From: Amborella trichopoda
Lineage: Eukaryota > Streptophyta > Magnoliopsida > Amborellales > Amborellaceae
Assembly (NCBI RefSeq): GCF_000471905.2
Contig: NW_006497560.1
Location: forward strand, 2,176,972 to 2,240,971
Length of the DNA: 64,000 bases
Direction of reading: 5' to 3'
The translations under genes were made by a program, and so were the position numbers. Shown here piece by piece: positions 22,345-34,600 of this stretch. The notes under the pieces were generated by a model. The model was given only the letters and a program-made list of their open reading frames with translations. It made no database searches and had not been told where the DNA came from. Numbering within the stretch: position 1 is the stretch's first letter; each line of letters begins with the position of its first letter.

Positions 22345-23560
22345 TTAGAATTTGTTTGGACTATCTTGCATACTTTGTGAAATATGCATCACAGATAGTA
22401 CTTCTTTAGGTATCGCCCATTCCCCATCAGGATATGCCAGTATGTAGGCTCCATTTCGTGAGTCCTTTTTTACTATAAAAGGACCTTCCCACTTGGGTTC
22501 AAACTTCCCTTTATGACGTCCATGCATAACAATAGGCCTCTTGACAGCTAACACTAGATCACCAAAACCGAATGAGCGGACTTTGACGGACTTGTCAAAA
22601 GCTCTCTTCATTCTCCCTTGGTTGAGTTCAAGGTTCTGCTGAGCCTCTAGCCTCATTTCATCGAGTGCATCCAATTCTTGATATCGGAGCTTGACTCTCT
22701 CGTCTTCGGTGATTCCTTGGTGAATAGCGACTCACAGTGAAGGGATTTGAATTTCAAGAGGTAAAATTGCTTCACCCCCATACACCAGAGAATAAGGAGT
22801 GGAATTAGTAGCATTTCGTATAGTAGTGCGATAGGCCCATAACGCTTCAGGAAGCCTCTCATGCCAGTACTTTTTTATCTTTGATACTAATTTTTGTAAA
22901 ACGTTGCACAGAGTCTTATTGAAATCCTCAGCTAATCCATTCACTCGAGGATGGTACATAGTCAAATACTACCATTCGAAACCAAACTGGTTGATGAAAC
23001 AATCGATATGGTGGCTTCGAAAGTGGGAACCATTGTCAGATATAATCCGGTCAGGCAATCCGAACCGATATATGATGCGATGACGAACGAAGTGGTCCAT
23101 TGTTGTCCTAGGAACTTTCTTAAGGGGAACTGCTTCATCGCACTTAGAGAAATAGTCCATTGTGGCTAAAATGAAGACATGACCCATCACCGAAGGAGAG
23201 TCAATAAGACCCACAATGTCCATACCCCACTGCGAGAAGGGCCATGATGCCATTGTAGGGTGTTAGGGTTCTGAAGGTTGGTGATCAAGACTTGAGCGCA
23301 TTTGGCATACCTGGCACTTTTTATCATAATTTAAGGAATTAGCGATCATAGAAGGCCAATAGTAACTCAACCTGCGTATCCGTTCATAGAGCTTACGACC
23401 AAACTGCTGTAGTCCACAAATGCCTGAGTGTACTTCTTCTAACACCTTATTTGCTTCTTGCGCGTCCACACATCTAAGAAGAATACTGTCAAATGACCAT
23501 CTGAAGAGAGCCTCTCCTTCAAGGAGGGTATACTTGGTAGACATTCGACGTACGCTGTTG
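22345..23560 (-). pseudogene. Integrase (pol copy B)
   Basis: C-terminal module: SFGFGDLVLAVKRPIVMHGR, then KFEPKWEGPFIVKK (22345-22674). Core: MASWPFSQWGMDIVGLID-type block and FGLPDRIISDNGSHFRSHHI (22969-23253), then YHPRVNGLAEDFNKTLCNVL and TPYSLVYGGEAILPLEIQIP (22732-22965). Zinc region near 23263-23544 with KCQVCQM. This is one of the better kept integrases in the window but still broken. Confidence 0.9.
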
Positions 23561-23659
23561 TGTTTAGCCCAATCTTTCGGGAGGCTACCATGTTTTAGGA
23601 AACTAGTGATGGGCTCTCTTCAATCTTCTACCTGCTCAATTTCCACACATTTTGGGTCA

Positions 23660-24480
23660 AAGAACTCTAGTTCTTAGTTTCGAACCCTAGCTCCTCGACT
23701 CCATGCCATTTCTTGTTCAGTCTTAATTACTTCTTTAGTTGTTAGAAGTGCGCCGAATGGATAAGGAGGGCACTCAGGGAAGATATTTCTCTCACCATCT
23801 GCGTCGAACTCGGTTCTTAGTTGAATGTGTCTCCATTTTGCCACCCAAACAAGCGTGGGTCCTGATGAGGACAATTGAATTGTAGCCCTAAGTTTTGCAA
23901 GTGCGTCAACCTGCGAATTCAGCCTTTTGGAGATGTGACTTAGGTATACATCCTCAAACCGAGCGAAATACGATTTTGCAGTGTCGTGATAAGGCCTGAG
24001 AGTGTCCTTTCTCACATCATAAATCCCTTTGAGCTGCCAGATAATCAACTCAGAGTCACCATAGATCTTGAGTTGTTCTAAGTTTAGGTCGAAAGCTAAA
24101 TCAGCCAAAGCTTGGCCCTTGACAGCCTTTTGTGGGACATATGTGATGTCGAATTCCATTAGCAACAAGGCCCACTTTGCCAAATGTCTCGACAAGCATG
24201 GGCGTGTCATAAGGAACTTTACAGGGTTAGCCTTTGATATAAGCTTCACTTTATGACCAAGTAATGGTGAAGCTTTTGTACTGCGAAGATCAGGGCCAGA
24301 CGCATCTTCTTTATCGGGGGATAATTCTTCTCGATCCCTTACATCCTGCGGCTGAGATAATACAGTGCAGTCTCCTTTCTCTCGTCATTGTTTTGTGCTA
24401 ACAATGCCCCGAGTGACTTATCCTGATTGGTCACGTATAGGATAAGAGGTGTTCCCAACACTGGTGTAGAGAGCAGGGGA
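23660..24480 (-). pseudogene. RNase H and archaeal-type RNase H (pol copy B)
   Basis: On the - strand: KFLMTRPCLSRHLAKWALLL, FDITYVPQKAVKGQALADL, then LNLEQLKIYGDSELIIWQL and RLNSQVDALAKLRATIQLSS and VWVAKWRHIQLRTEFD. The order RNase H, archaeal RNase H, linker to integrase is the Tat order. Broken. Confidence 0.87.
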
Positions 24481-25489
24481 GGGTTGAGTAAATATTGTTT
24501 GATGTCATCAAGGGATGCTTGACAGGCTTCTTCCCAGATGAATGAGGTATCTTTGTTTAATAGGTGAGTAAAGGGTTTACAGTGACCTGAAAGATTCGAG
24601 ATGAACAGGCGAATGTACGTCAGTTGTCTTTGAAGAGAACGCAGTTCTCACAATGTAGTTGGTGGCGACATTTATTAGATCGTTGTCATTGCTCTCTGGT
24701 AAGTGGCATCAGCATTCTTTAATCCAAAAGGCATCATTGTGTAATAAAAGACCCCTTTTGGAGTTAAGAATGCAGTAGCTTCCTCATCTTCGGGTGCCAT
24801 CCATATCTGATTTTACTCAAAATATCCATCCATGAAGGAAAATATTTGACAGTGAGCCGTAGAGTCGATGAGCATCCCGATAAATGACAGCGGGAATTCA
24901 TCCTTGAGACAGGCGGTATTGAGGTTAGAACGACATTTGCTAGCCATTTCGGGTACTTCACTTTACGAATGAAGCCTGCTTGTCTATGTTTGGTCACTTT
25001 GGCATCTATCTGCATTTCAAGGTCAGGCCAAAACCTCCTTGACTTTTGTTTGACAGGTTTGACAGTCGGGTCAATGCCAAGGTGGTGAATGGCGATTTCA
25101 GGGTCTAGACCAGGCATCCATGATAATGCCGGGCAAAGACGTCTTGATTTCCCCACAAGAAAGTGGTGAAATCTTCTTTCTCTTCTAGGGACATATTTTT
25201 CGAGATTAAAGTAGGCCTAGGTTTGGCCTCATCTCCTAGATTTATTCCTTCGAGCTCGTCAGCAGTAGCTTGACCACCTTCTTCCCAATCTTCTAGGGTT
25301 TCTTGTAACTCTTCCTTATTATTCTGCCTCTAATAGAGCTTTAAGGTAGCTCAAGCTTTCTGCACCTTTCTCGAACTGAGGGACGGAAAGGTCAACCTCA
25401 AACATGGAAAACACATTAGGTTGCAGAAGCTTGTCTTGAAGGTTAGAGGGAAATTAAGGTTCAGTGATGATGGGGCGAAAAGCATATTG
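24481..25489 (-). pseudogene. Reverse transcriptase and linker (pol copy B)
   Basis: RT entry region: LDPEIAIHHLGIDPTVKPVK followed by QKSRRFWPDLEMQIDAKVTK and AGFIRKVKYPKWLANVV (24764-25156), with later RT blocks to about 24660. Upstream (to 25489) is the same MFEV...PQFEKGAE-type linker seen in copies A and F. It ends where the purine-rich tract of LTR C begins. Broken. Confidence 0.83.
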
Positions 25490-25850
25490 ATATGAAAGAG
25501 GAGAGAGAAAGAGGGATAGAGATGAAAAAGAGGAGAGAGAAAGAGGGATAGAGATGAAAAAGAGGAGAGAGAAAGGAAGATAGAGATGAGAAAGGAAGAA
25601 AGATAATGATGAGAAGAAGAGAGAGAAAGAGAGATAGAGAGAATAAGGAGAGAGAAAGGGAGAGATAGAGATGAGAAGAAGAGAGAGAAATGAAAAAAGA
25701 GGAGGAGAGAGAAAGAGGGAGGAGAGAGAAGAGAGGAGGAGAGAGAATGAGGGGAGGGAAGAAAAAGAGGGGAGGAAAGAGAAAGAGGGAGGAGAGAAAA
25801 AGAGGGGAGGAGAGAGAAAATTACCTTATCGAAAGGTACCGATCATTTTC
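25490..25850. repeat. GA-rich tract, copy C
   Basis: Purine-rich repeat of GAGATGAAAAAGAGGAGAGA-type units about 37-40 bp long at the left, then irregular GAGGAGAGA. Unlike the other copies, no hairpin units precede it. Confidence 0.85.
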
Positions 25851-25908
25851 TTCTCTCTCTCCTCTCTCTCTCTAAGGCGCACCCACAAGCTTAAGCAAAA
25901 ATGAAGTC

Positions 25909-25973
25909 TTTATTGATTGATTCAAGAAATGAATCCTCGTTATTTTACAATTTTGCTTTGCATGCTTAAATAG
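25909..25973 (-). promoter_or_regulatory. LTR TATA-like box and polyadenylation signal, copy C
   Basis: - strand: CTATTTAAGC (25964-25973), a TATA-like box, then AATAAA (25909-25914), about 50 bases downstream. Homologous position to copy A. Confidence 0.6.
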
Positions 25974-27280
25974 AATTGGGACCAAACATGGGTGGACGCC
26001 CAAAAACTACCTTGAATTAAAGATAATTACAATTTTGTTGAAATAAAAGAAATTCTAAAAATGGGTGCAAATGGACTGCTTTACCCCTTCCTAACAATGT
26101 GTGGAATTTTCGAACAGTCTCTACTGCTGCCCGAGAACTTGTTTGATCTTCCATGATTGATCCGAGGTTGTTCAGATGCTCGTTTGATAGAAAGATCAAT
26201 ATTTTATAATAGGGCTCGATATGACAATCGATTTGATACCAATTTCAAGCCATGCATCGTGTTTTTAAGCCATGACCATGAGACTTGAATTTTGGATGAA
26301 TCTTGAAAACTTCGGATCGATAGTGTGCACGTTCTATGATGTTTTTCTTCATTTTCTTCGCTGAATCACACTAAGCATACCGTTACGATCACGTTGCAAT
26401 AAGCGCGGCTCGATTTCTTGTTCAGCTGAAGATTTTGTCGTCTTGAGTTTTTTGCGGAAATCTTAAAATCTGATGGTCAGAATTTACAGCAGTTTCGATG
26501 CCAACTATGTGAAATCCAACCATTCATCGTATGCGGGGATCAGGCTAGAGATAGCCACGGACCTTACGCACATAATGCAATTGGTTTCATGCCGAACGAG
26601 TATGCGAGCGTTGTGATTTGGTCACCGAAGTGGGGTGTGCTGCTGCTGAACTTTTTACAACTTTCTTCATGGATCAGGAACTTCCCTCTAGTTTTTCTCC
26701 TTGCTTGGGCATCATCACAGGGTGTACCTTATATCGAATCACTTTTCTTGATGAGACGAACACCAAATTTGAGCACGATCTGCCTCTGATCGAGTGTGAT
26801 ATAGGCCCGAAAGTCACTGCATATGATTATGAAAACAGTCACCTTTAATGATGTTTTAGGGCTAGGTGGCTACACGGGAAAAGTGTGCGGCCCACTCCTT
26901 TTTGATATTTTACCCATAACTTTATCTTGGAGCTCCTGATTAAGCCATAACTTGACCCATAAGTGTTTTCATACGTGTCAGATCCAAAGGCCAAGGTTTC
27001 ATAGTAATTTGATGCTCCAAAAATATAGTGCTAGTTACGGGGTCCATTTCAGGGTGTTAGAGGTAAATTTTTTCAAAATTATTTCTTTGTGTTCATCACC
27101 TTAGACATTCTGATTGTGATGAAACTTTGCAATGGCCGCTTGGAGTACTGATGAAGATCTTGACCAATTATGGAGCCATTATGAGACTATCAAAATTTTC
27201 ACCGTTTTGTAGGCTTTGTTGACTTGCTTCCACTTTATTCCACATCAGAGACCAAGGTGCTGAAAAATGTATTCAAACAG
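25974..27280 (-). other. U3 unique modules, copy C (incomplete)
   Basis: No gene. Shows the GGGCTCGATATGAC block (about 26210), TTTCTTCATGGATCAGGAAC (about 26660), the GTGTGCGGCCCACTCC block (about 26885) and stops inside the next module. Confidence 0.6.
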
Positions 27281-28079
27281 CCTCGATGTCACCCTCCAAA
27301 ACTAGATGATCGGGTGGCAAGCGTCTCGGGTTTCAAGGGAACGCAGGACTTGAGATCGCTCTCGCAAAAACCTTGTTATAAAACAAGAGCAGGTAGATTA
27401 ATCGATGAGAGAGGAATTTAAGGTGGGTTCGGAAGTTACTCGGGCTGAGACGCGTGGATGCCCTCTTTGATCGTGAAGAAAGTCCCTCAGTCATTAAACT
27501 GGTTCTAAATCGCATCCCCTAGACTGTATTCTCCTATTTCTACTATCGCACATTCATGGCAAATGTTATAAGACAAGTGGGTCAATGGACCCCACCTTGC
27601 CTCCGGGGAATGTACACGGGAGTGCACATTCAAAAGAGGAAGAGATGAGTGAGAGAGTTAAGATTGGGATGAGAAGAATTTGACTTGGCGGTGAGACCGA
27701 CACAGTCACTAAACTAGCAAGTAATTGACCCGATGTGGTAGTAAAACGGGCTCGGTAACTTTGACCGGCTCAACAGAATTACTATTAGACGATAGTGCCA
27801 ATACCTACTAGCTTGATACGATGGTTAGTACGTCATGACAGTAAAGCAAGCATAGTAACTCTGATCGGCACAACGACATTACTGCTAAACAACTGGACCA
27901 CCATGGAATGCTAGTCTTCACATTTCTTGGTCAAACGAAAGGGTAAGAAAAAGAAAAAGAAAGAAGAAGAGCAGAAAGAGAGAGAGAAGAGAAGAAGAAG
28001 AAGAAAAGAAGAGAAAAGAGAAGAAGAAGCAGAGTAAGAAATAAAACAATGAGAGAAGAAGAAGAGAGAGAAGGAGGAC

Positions 28080-28830
28080 ACAGACGGCAATGAGATGACG
28101 AGAGAGAAGACTTAGACAGCGATGGCTTGCACCATCTGTGATAGAAGAGAGAGAAAGAAGGAACACATGCAACAATAGGCTTACACCAGCTATGTCAGAA
28201 GAAAGAGAAGAGAGAACGAACACAGGCGGTGATAAGGTTCCGCTGTGTGTGATAGAAGAACCAGAATGGAAAACACAAGCAGCACTAGGCTTTTGCCGGG
28301 TTTGATAGGAGAGAGTAAAGAGAGATAAAATGTAGGCGGCACTAGGCTTCTGTCGGCTTTGATAGGAGAGAGTAAAGAGAGATAAAATGTAGGCGGCACT
28401 AGGCTTGCACCGTTTGTGACAAAAGAGAAGAAAGAGAAAGAAAGCATTGGTGACGATAGGCTTGTGCCGTCTGTGACAGAAGAGAAGAAAGAGAGAGAAG
28501 CCACATGTGGCGATATGCTTCTGCCTTCTGTGACAAAAGAGAAGAAAGAGAGAGCTAACACAGGTGGCGTTAGGCTGGCGCCGGCTATGATAGAAGAGAA
28601 GAAAGTGAGAGAAAGCACAGGCAGCGATAGGCTTGCATCATTTGTCACAAAAGAGAAGAAAGAGAGAGTAAACAATGGTGGCGCTAGGCTTGCACCAGCT
28701 ATGACCAAAAAGAAGAAAGAGAGAGAAAACCCAGGCGGTGTTAGGCTTGCGCCATCTGTGACAAAAGAAAAGAAAGAGAGAGCAAACACAGGCGGTGCTA
28801 GGCTGGTGCCGGCTATGACTGCAAAGAGAA
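28080..28830. repeat. Hairpin minisatellite of U5, copy D (~57 bp x ~13)
   Basis: Units read CACAGGCGGTGCTAGGCTTG then CACCGTCTGTGACA, arms pairing around TAGGCTT, with AGAGAAGAAAGAGAGAG spacers. Two neighbouring units (28291-28400) are almost identical, showing recent local duplication. The long frames on both strands come from the 57-bp (3 x 19) period and are not genes. Confidence 0.85.
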
Positions 28831-28934
28831 GGGAGAGAATTTTGACAGAGGCTCGACCCGCCACTCGAGCTAAGGCCCAACTCATTGTTCATGTCTCAAG
28901 AGAAGGAAAGCATCACACCAGACGATAGGTCCGC

Positions 28935-29250
28935 CATGCGTGAATGGAGAAAGAAAGAGGAGCAGGGAAAGAGAGACATGATAGACTAGAGGAGGAAGAG
29001 AGAGAAAGAGATAAAGATTAAAGTGAAGAGATGAAAGAGAAAAGAAGAGAGAGAAAGAAAGAGATAAAGATGAAAGTAGGAAAGAGAAAGGAAGAGATGA
29101 GAGAGAAAAGAAGAGAGAGAAAGAAATAGATAGAGATAATAGAAGAAAAAAAGAGCGAGAAAGAGATAGAGATGAGAGAGATTAGAGGAGAGATAAAGAG
29201 AGAGATATAGATGAGAGATAAAAGAGGAGGAGGAGAGAAAATCACTGTAC
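28935..29250. repeat. GA-rich tract, copy D
   Basis: Purine-rich AGAGAGAAAGAGATAAAGATG-type repeats ending in the conserved junction with a GGGGTAC box at about 29254. Confidence 0.85.
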
Positions 29251-29394
29251 CGAGGGGTACTGACCCTTTTGTTCTCTATCCTCTCTCTCTCTTCAAGATG
29301 CACCCATAAACTTAAGCAAGAATTGAAATCTTTACTGAATGATTGAAGAGAAAACCAAAGGTCCAAGGGTCCCTTTTACAATTAGGCATTACAT

Positions 29395-29403
29395 GTTATA
29401 TAG
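29395..29403 (-). promoter_or_regulatory. LTR TATA box, copy D
   Basis: - strand CTATATAAC beside the conserved CCCATGTTTAGGCTCAATT block. A clear AATAAA is not seen at the usual distance in this copy. Confidence 0.6.
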
Positions 29404-31845
29404 AATTGAGCCTAAACATGGGTGGATACCCAAAAACTAGTTCAATTGGTGACAATTAAAATTTAATTGAATTAAAAGAAATTATGAAAATAGGGTGCAA
29501 AAGGATTGTTTTATCCTTGCCAACAATAGATGAAATTTCAAAACAGTCCCTGTTGCTGCCCGAGAACTTGTGTGATCTTCCATGACTGATCTAGGGTTGC
29601 TTTGATGCCCGTTTGATCGAAAGATGATTGTTTTCTTGTAGGGCTCGGCACAACAATCAATTTGATACCAACTTTGAGCCATGAATCGTGATTTTAGGCC
29701 ACAACATGAGACATGAAATTTGCATGAATTTTGAAAACTTTGGATCAATAGTGTGCTCGTTCCTTGATGTTTTTCTATGATTTCTTCATTGAAGTGCACT
29801 GAGCATGTCGTCATGATCGCGTAGCAACAAACGAGACGAGATTTGGTGCTCAAACAAAGATTTCATAACTTTTGGGTCTTGGCCAGAATCTTGAATCCGA
29901 CAGCTAGAATTTACAGTCACTTCGTCTCCTTTGTGTGTAAAATCCAACTGTTCATCTTGTACGGGGTCCGGATCAATGATAGTGCTAGACTTTACACACA
30001 AGATGGGATTGGTTTCACATCAATCCGATCCGTGAACGCCGTGATTTGGTTTTTTGAGTGAAGCGTGTCGCTGTTGAATTTTCTATAATGTCTACACGAA
30101 TCGGAAACGTCTCTCTAGCTTTTCTCCCTGCTCGGGTGTCATCACGGAGAGTAACACATATCGAAACGCTCTTTTTGATGTGACGAACATGCTCACAAAA
30201 TTTGAGCACAATCTGAGTGAGGACGGGTGAAATATGGGCCCTGAAAGTCACTACTCGTGATTGTGAAAACAATCATCTTTAATGGTGTTTTGGTGCAGGG
30301 TTGCCACACGAGAATAGTGTGCAGCCTACCCCTTATTGGTATTTTACCCTAACTTTGTCCTGGAGTGCCCGATTAGACAGAAACTTGACCCATAGGGGTT
30401 TTCGACCATGGCGGATCCAATGGAGGTGGTCTCACAGCTATTTGATGCATCAAAAATATAGTTCTAGTTACAGGGTCCATTTCAGGATGCTAGAGGATAT
30501 TTTTCTGAAATTGTTTCTTTGTGTTCACGGCCTTAGATATGTCTGATTGTGATGAAACTTGACAGGTGGCCTTTTGGAGTTCTTATGAAGATCTTGGCTA
30601 ATTTTCGGGTAATTCTGAAACTGTTGAGAATTTCATTGTATGTTAAGGCTTTATTGACCTGCTTCCCCTCTATTCTGCATCAGGGACCAAGGTGCTGAAA
30701 AATGAATTAAAATAAAATATCTTGCCCCATCAAATTTTGTGCTTTGAGAGAAGAGAGAAGGGCAAAATTTGGAAAATTTCCTTCGGCTTTATTACTTTTT
30801 TCTTCCTAGCCAAAGGACCACATGAACATCGAGGAGATTCATGCAATGCTGCAACTAGGATGCTCAGACGTTGAGATGCATTGTTCGTAAGTCCATCTGT
30901 GGAGACTTTAGGGGGAGAAGAGACTTTTTTTAGGGATCCTATCAATGTTCTCACCCTCAACGGACTAGTTGTGATTCTGATAGCTGAGGATTCGTTGATC
31001 AGAATCAAGCCCATCTGGCATTTCAGTGCCATGTCGAAGGTCATTGTTCCCATTTAGTCTGGGTTTGCTTGTATCCTCTAGTGTTGAGCCATGTTTCAAG
31101 GATTTTGTGAATGGTGTGCTGAAGGGCCTTCTGTCTGCACCATCTACTTTGTGCACCAGTTATTCCTTCGCGAGTAGGGTACCTCAGTCTATCGAGGTGA
31201 TCAGCTCTGGGTATAACCCCTACCCACTGTTGTGTAGTTCCGATAATCAAGATAGATCGGGATTCTGATTACCACACCAAAGTCATGGCTGACTTAGCTT
31301 TCTTGGGGTGACTTCAACATTTTGGATTTGGTAACCTCTTGGGAATGATGCTTTTTTTCATGAGACTTGTCTTGCTTTCCTGGAGAATCTTCTACTGATC
31401 CAGTCATTTTTGTAAATGGACTCAGGCTGTTGGAATCGTTTGCTTGAAGTTTGTATTTTTGAGGTCTTGGGATTATGACACCAGGGATTTTTCTTTGGAG
31501 TGTTGGTTGAAGCCGCCTGTTGAGGTGAGTGCTGCATCAATCTATTTTATCGGTCCAAGCATCCTTTACAGATTTTTACTTGGACTTGAGAAGCAGCATT
31601 GTAGAGGCGATTCTACCTTTTATTTGGGGCTCTTTTATCCATGACCTTTTGGCCATGTCCACCCTTGTTTTCCTTTTTTTACTCATGATGCTCTTTCAGG
31701 GTTTCCAACGTGGCCAGGTTTTTATTTACAGAACTCTTTTATTCATGGTTTCATGACCATGCCCGTTCGTCATTTTTAGTCATGGCATTCTCTTGTGTAG
31801 GTAGACACCACGCCTGTTAATTTTTTTTTTTTTGTGAAGGCGTGT
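29404..31845 (-). other. U3 unique modules, copy D
   Basis: No gene. Full series of U3 blocks, including GGGCTCGGCACAACAATC (29640), CACTACTCGTGATTGTGAAA (30248), CTTTGAGAGAAGAGAGAAGG (30741), GACTTTAGGGGGAGAAGAGA (30903), CTACCCACTGTTGTG (31219) and CATGACCATGCCCGTTCG (31754), then a T-run at about 31821. Confidence 0.6.
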
Positions 31846-31849
31846 TTTA

Positions 31850-32575
31850 GGGTCATGCCTTTGGGACCTGTGCTACGCCTCTTAACGCCATGCAGCAAGG
31901 ACGTGCACTATGTTTTTAAGGTCGTACAGCTGGACCATGGTGGAGATGGATGACACTCTATGGAGGCCATGGAGTGAGTATGGTAGTGTTTTAGCTCACT
32001 TTGGGGAGATGGCATGAGGCTACCTGTGAAAAATGGATGATGCAGATGGATGGTGGAAAATGATAACCCACTAACTAACGGTAAGTATGAGTGGCGGAAT
32101 AGCTCACCGTCTTGTGAACGTGGGTAAGATTCACTGGGGGGATGTTAGATAATGGTAATGAATAAGAGTGGACTCACCGCGGAGGTGGTGAAGATGGTGC
32201 GCACACGAACGGGTCTGTTAGGAAAGACGTGCATGAAGATGCAGGTAAAGGGCATGTGCACGTATGTTGTGCAGCGTATTTAAGGTCATACCTTTTGGAC
32301 CTGTGCTAAGCAGTTTAACGTCATACGGCTAGGACATGCGCAATGGTTTTAGGTCATATAGCTTGTACCATGGCTATGCAGTTTAAAGTCTTGCATCTTG
32401 GACCATGCAGTTTAAGGTCATGCAACTAGACCTGTACTCTAGTTTAAGGTCATATAGTCTGGACCAGGGTGCCGAGCCGTTTAATGTCATGCAGTTAGAA
32501 CATGTACTATAGCTTAGGGTCATATAGTTTGGATTGTGCAGTTTAAGGTTGCGCAACTAGACTTCCACTGAAGTT
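31850..32575. repeat. GGTC...GACC array of U3, copy D
   Basis: Starts GGTCATGCCTTTGGGACC, is interrupted by the single-copy GTGGAGATGGATGACACTC stretch (31940-32270), then continues as GGTCATATAGTCTGGACC-type units to about 32575, where gag sequence begins abruptly. Confidence 0.7.
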
Positions 32576-32599
32576 ATTTTCTGAGCTCATGGACTATTG

Positions 32600-33080
32600 T
32601 CGCGACCCACCGTGGTGGCGTAATAGGCTTTCTATGCGAACTGACTTAGAGATTAACTCCGAATGGAGGTCAGATTGGAGCTCTCAATATGTAGGGCGGT
32701 CTCAGGTTTCACACATAGGTCTGAACTGCTTCCTTCTCTTGCATGGGATTAGGATGGCGAGTAGTCGAATCTCTCCATCTTCCAAGTATGCCGAATATAC
32801 CACTGACAGGTAGGGCCATCAAGAGTTTCAACGAACTGACGGAGGAGGATTCTCACATTAGCCGCTGTCTCTCGACATGCTGCTTGGAAATGGGTGATCT
32901 GCTGGTGCGGGGATGTCATACCATTGAACAGGGGAAACTTTCCATTCTTGTAGTCCGAGGGAAATGGAACTTGATCAATGTAAGAGGGGTTTAGCTTTTG
33001 GTAAAGCGTTGTACCCTGTATTCTCAGGATTTGTCTATTCTTCATGCTATGATTCATCATACCGTCAATGTCTGCTTATG
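32600..33080 (-). pseudogene. Second gag fragment next to LTR D
   Basis: On the - strand: YIDQVPFPSDYKNGKFPLFN, then RILLRQFVETLDGPTCQWYI. These align with YVNEVSYPSGYQCPKLLKFN and FLMRQFLQSLLSPAFAWYSR of the main gag D at 35980-36366, so this is another gag N-terminal core, placed downstream of the protease of gag D. It must come from a different copy or a rearrangement. Broken. Confidence 0.7.
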
Positions 33081-33089
33081 TCGATAGAT

Positions 33090-34600
33090 CTTCTTCATCA
33101 AACAAACCTTCTGCGTCTTCTTCGAGGAGAGCCTTCTACATCTTCTCCAACTTCTAGAGAAGTTTTAGACCATGTTCTTTATATTCCCTTTTGTGCATGT
33201 TCTTTGAGGCAGTCTTGAGAGTCACGGTGTACCCGAGCCCTTGAGTGTTGAACTTCTTTTAATATACACTTTCGACCATCTAAAAAGGCACTATCATTCC
33301 CTTCCCCCTAGTTAGGCCTTGATTGATCGATGGGTCATAATTCATATTACTCATGATCCTATGAGCTTGAGGGCTATATAAGGACCATTGTAGTTTTCAA
33401 GCTCCATCTATCAAGGGACGAGCCTTATACTCTTCCTACCACCGTTCCTTGAATTTCGTCTACAAGAGGGAGTTGATTACCTCGTCTCCAACCTTGTATT
33501 GCATCTCTCGGTCAATATTCATAGGAATGATAGTAATGAGCGGTCTGGCTCCTTCCTCGACATTTAGGCTCTCGAAAGGTTTAATCAACGCTTACCCAGT
33601 CCCATGATCTTTGTTAGAATCACTCTCTCTTTCTGATTCCTCAGTAGAGTGACAATTGGGGTTTTGTAGATTGTAAAATTTGACATCTGTGTAATGGGAC
33701 TCCACTTTGGTAAAGGGATTTCAGTCCGCATAGACCCTATGTTACTTCCCTTCATGAAAACATTTGAAGCATTTATGCAGGGTCGAGGGGATGACACCGT
33801 TGTCATGCAACCATGGGTGCCATAACAACACATTGTAGGAATATTCAATTTCAATGAGTTGAAATGTAGCATAGACCTTCAATTCTCCCGTCTTGAGCTT
33901 CAATGTAGTCCTCCTTAGATAGCTTGGAATGAAACCTTGTATCACCATAAGTCCTTCTTGCAAATTCTAGACATCCATTCCTACAGACTTAAACGTTCTT
34001 AAAGGAAGAAAATTCATGGCTGATCCACCATCAATCATTCTGTGATTGATATGCACGCTGTGTAGGATAACGTCGACCATCAAAGAGCTGTTATGAGACT
34101 TCATCCCTAGCTGTAGATCTGTCTCAGAAAAGGTGACTAGCATAATGCTAGGTAGAACTATTGGTTTGAGTTCAACCTGGTCAACTTCGGCCTAAAACTC
34201 TTCAGGGGATTAGAGGGCTTGTATCAAGGTGGCCTGGAGTCCGTTTGAAAGCATAAGGGCATCATAGACACTTATGGCGATCGGGATTCTCCTTAAATGA
34301 GAAGCTACATTATAATTGTAAGTCTTTCTATCTGCTGATAGTTTTGATCGACCAACAATGTTAGATGCTTTGGCCCGTACCTCTTTCGTAGGCATCACCT
34401 TTTTGGCCAGTTTGATCTTTGCAGTTCTCGTACTAAACCTCAACTCCATCGACATGATTTGGGGCTTGGATTTAGCCTCGACTACCCAACTCACATTGGC
34501 ATTTGTTTCAAGAGGGGCTTCATCTGCTAATTTTGGCTTGTGAAGGCCATTGATCATCAGTGGTCTAGGCATAAAATCATTCAAAGTCAGATAACGTGGT
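33090..34600 (-). pseudogene. Protease and following linker (copy D)
   Basis: Order on the - strand: pre-protease helix region NVASHLRRIPIAISVYDALM (about 34210-34320), active-site loop MIDGGSAMNFLP (about 34000-34040), and flap/C-terminal block YNVLLWHPWLHDNGVIPSTL then HKCFKCFHEGK (33742-33860). After it comes a typical post-protease linker with QGLGYT near 33225. The protease would cut the gag-pol polyprotein. Broken, roughly five to ten breaks. Confidence 0.82.

Larger units (their letters stand above)
25490..27280 (-). mobile_element. Partial LTR, copy C
   Basis: Holds a GA tract, the TATA/AATAAA block and U3 modules up to GCTGAAAAATGTATTCAAAC (about 27260), then passes directly into the U5 end of LTR D at 27281. 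Its own TGGTTAGG end is not present. Partial and old. Confidence 0.65.
27281..32575 (-). mobile_element. Long LTR, copy D
   Basis: Begins within the U5 terminal module (CCTCGATGTCACCCTCC; the first few bases of the LTR end are absent) and runs through hairpin tract, GA tract, TATA block and U3 into the GGTC/GACC array, where it stops at about 32575 against gag sequence. The antisense promoter zone is not present. Confidence 0.65.

Noticed and set aside
28190-28885. 231-codon frame (-) and 170-codon frame (+) over the hairpin array D
   Set aside because: Both strands stay open because the ~57-bp unit is a multiple of three. The translation is a simple repeat and not a gene.
33366-33376. CTATATAAGG on the + strand as a promoter
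   Set aside because: It lies in the post-protease coding linker of copy D and is not accompanied by the conserved flanks of the other modules. Probably chance.
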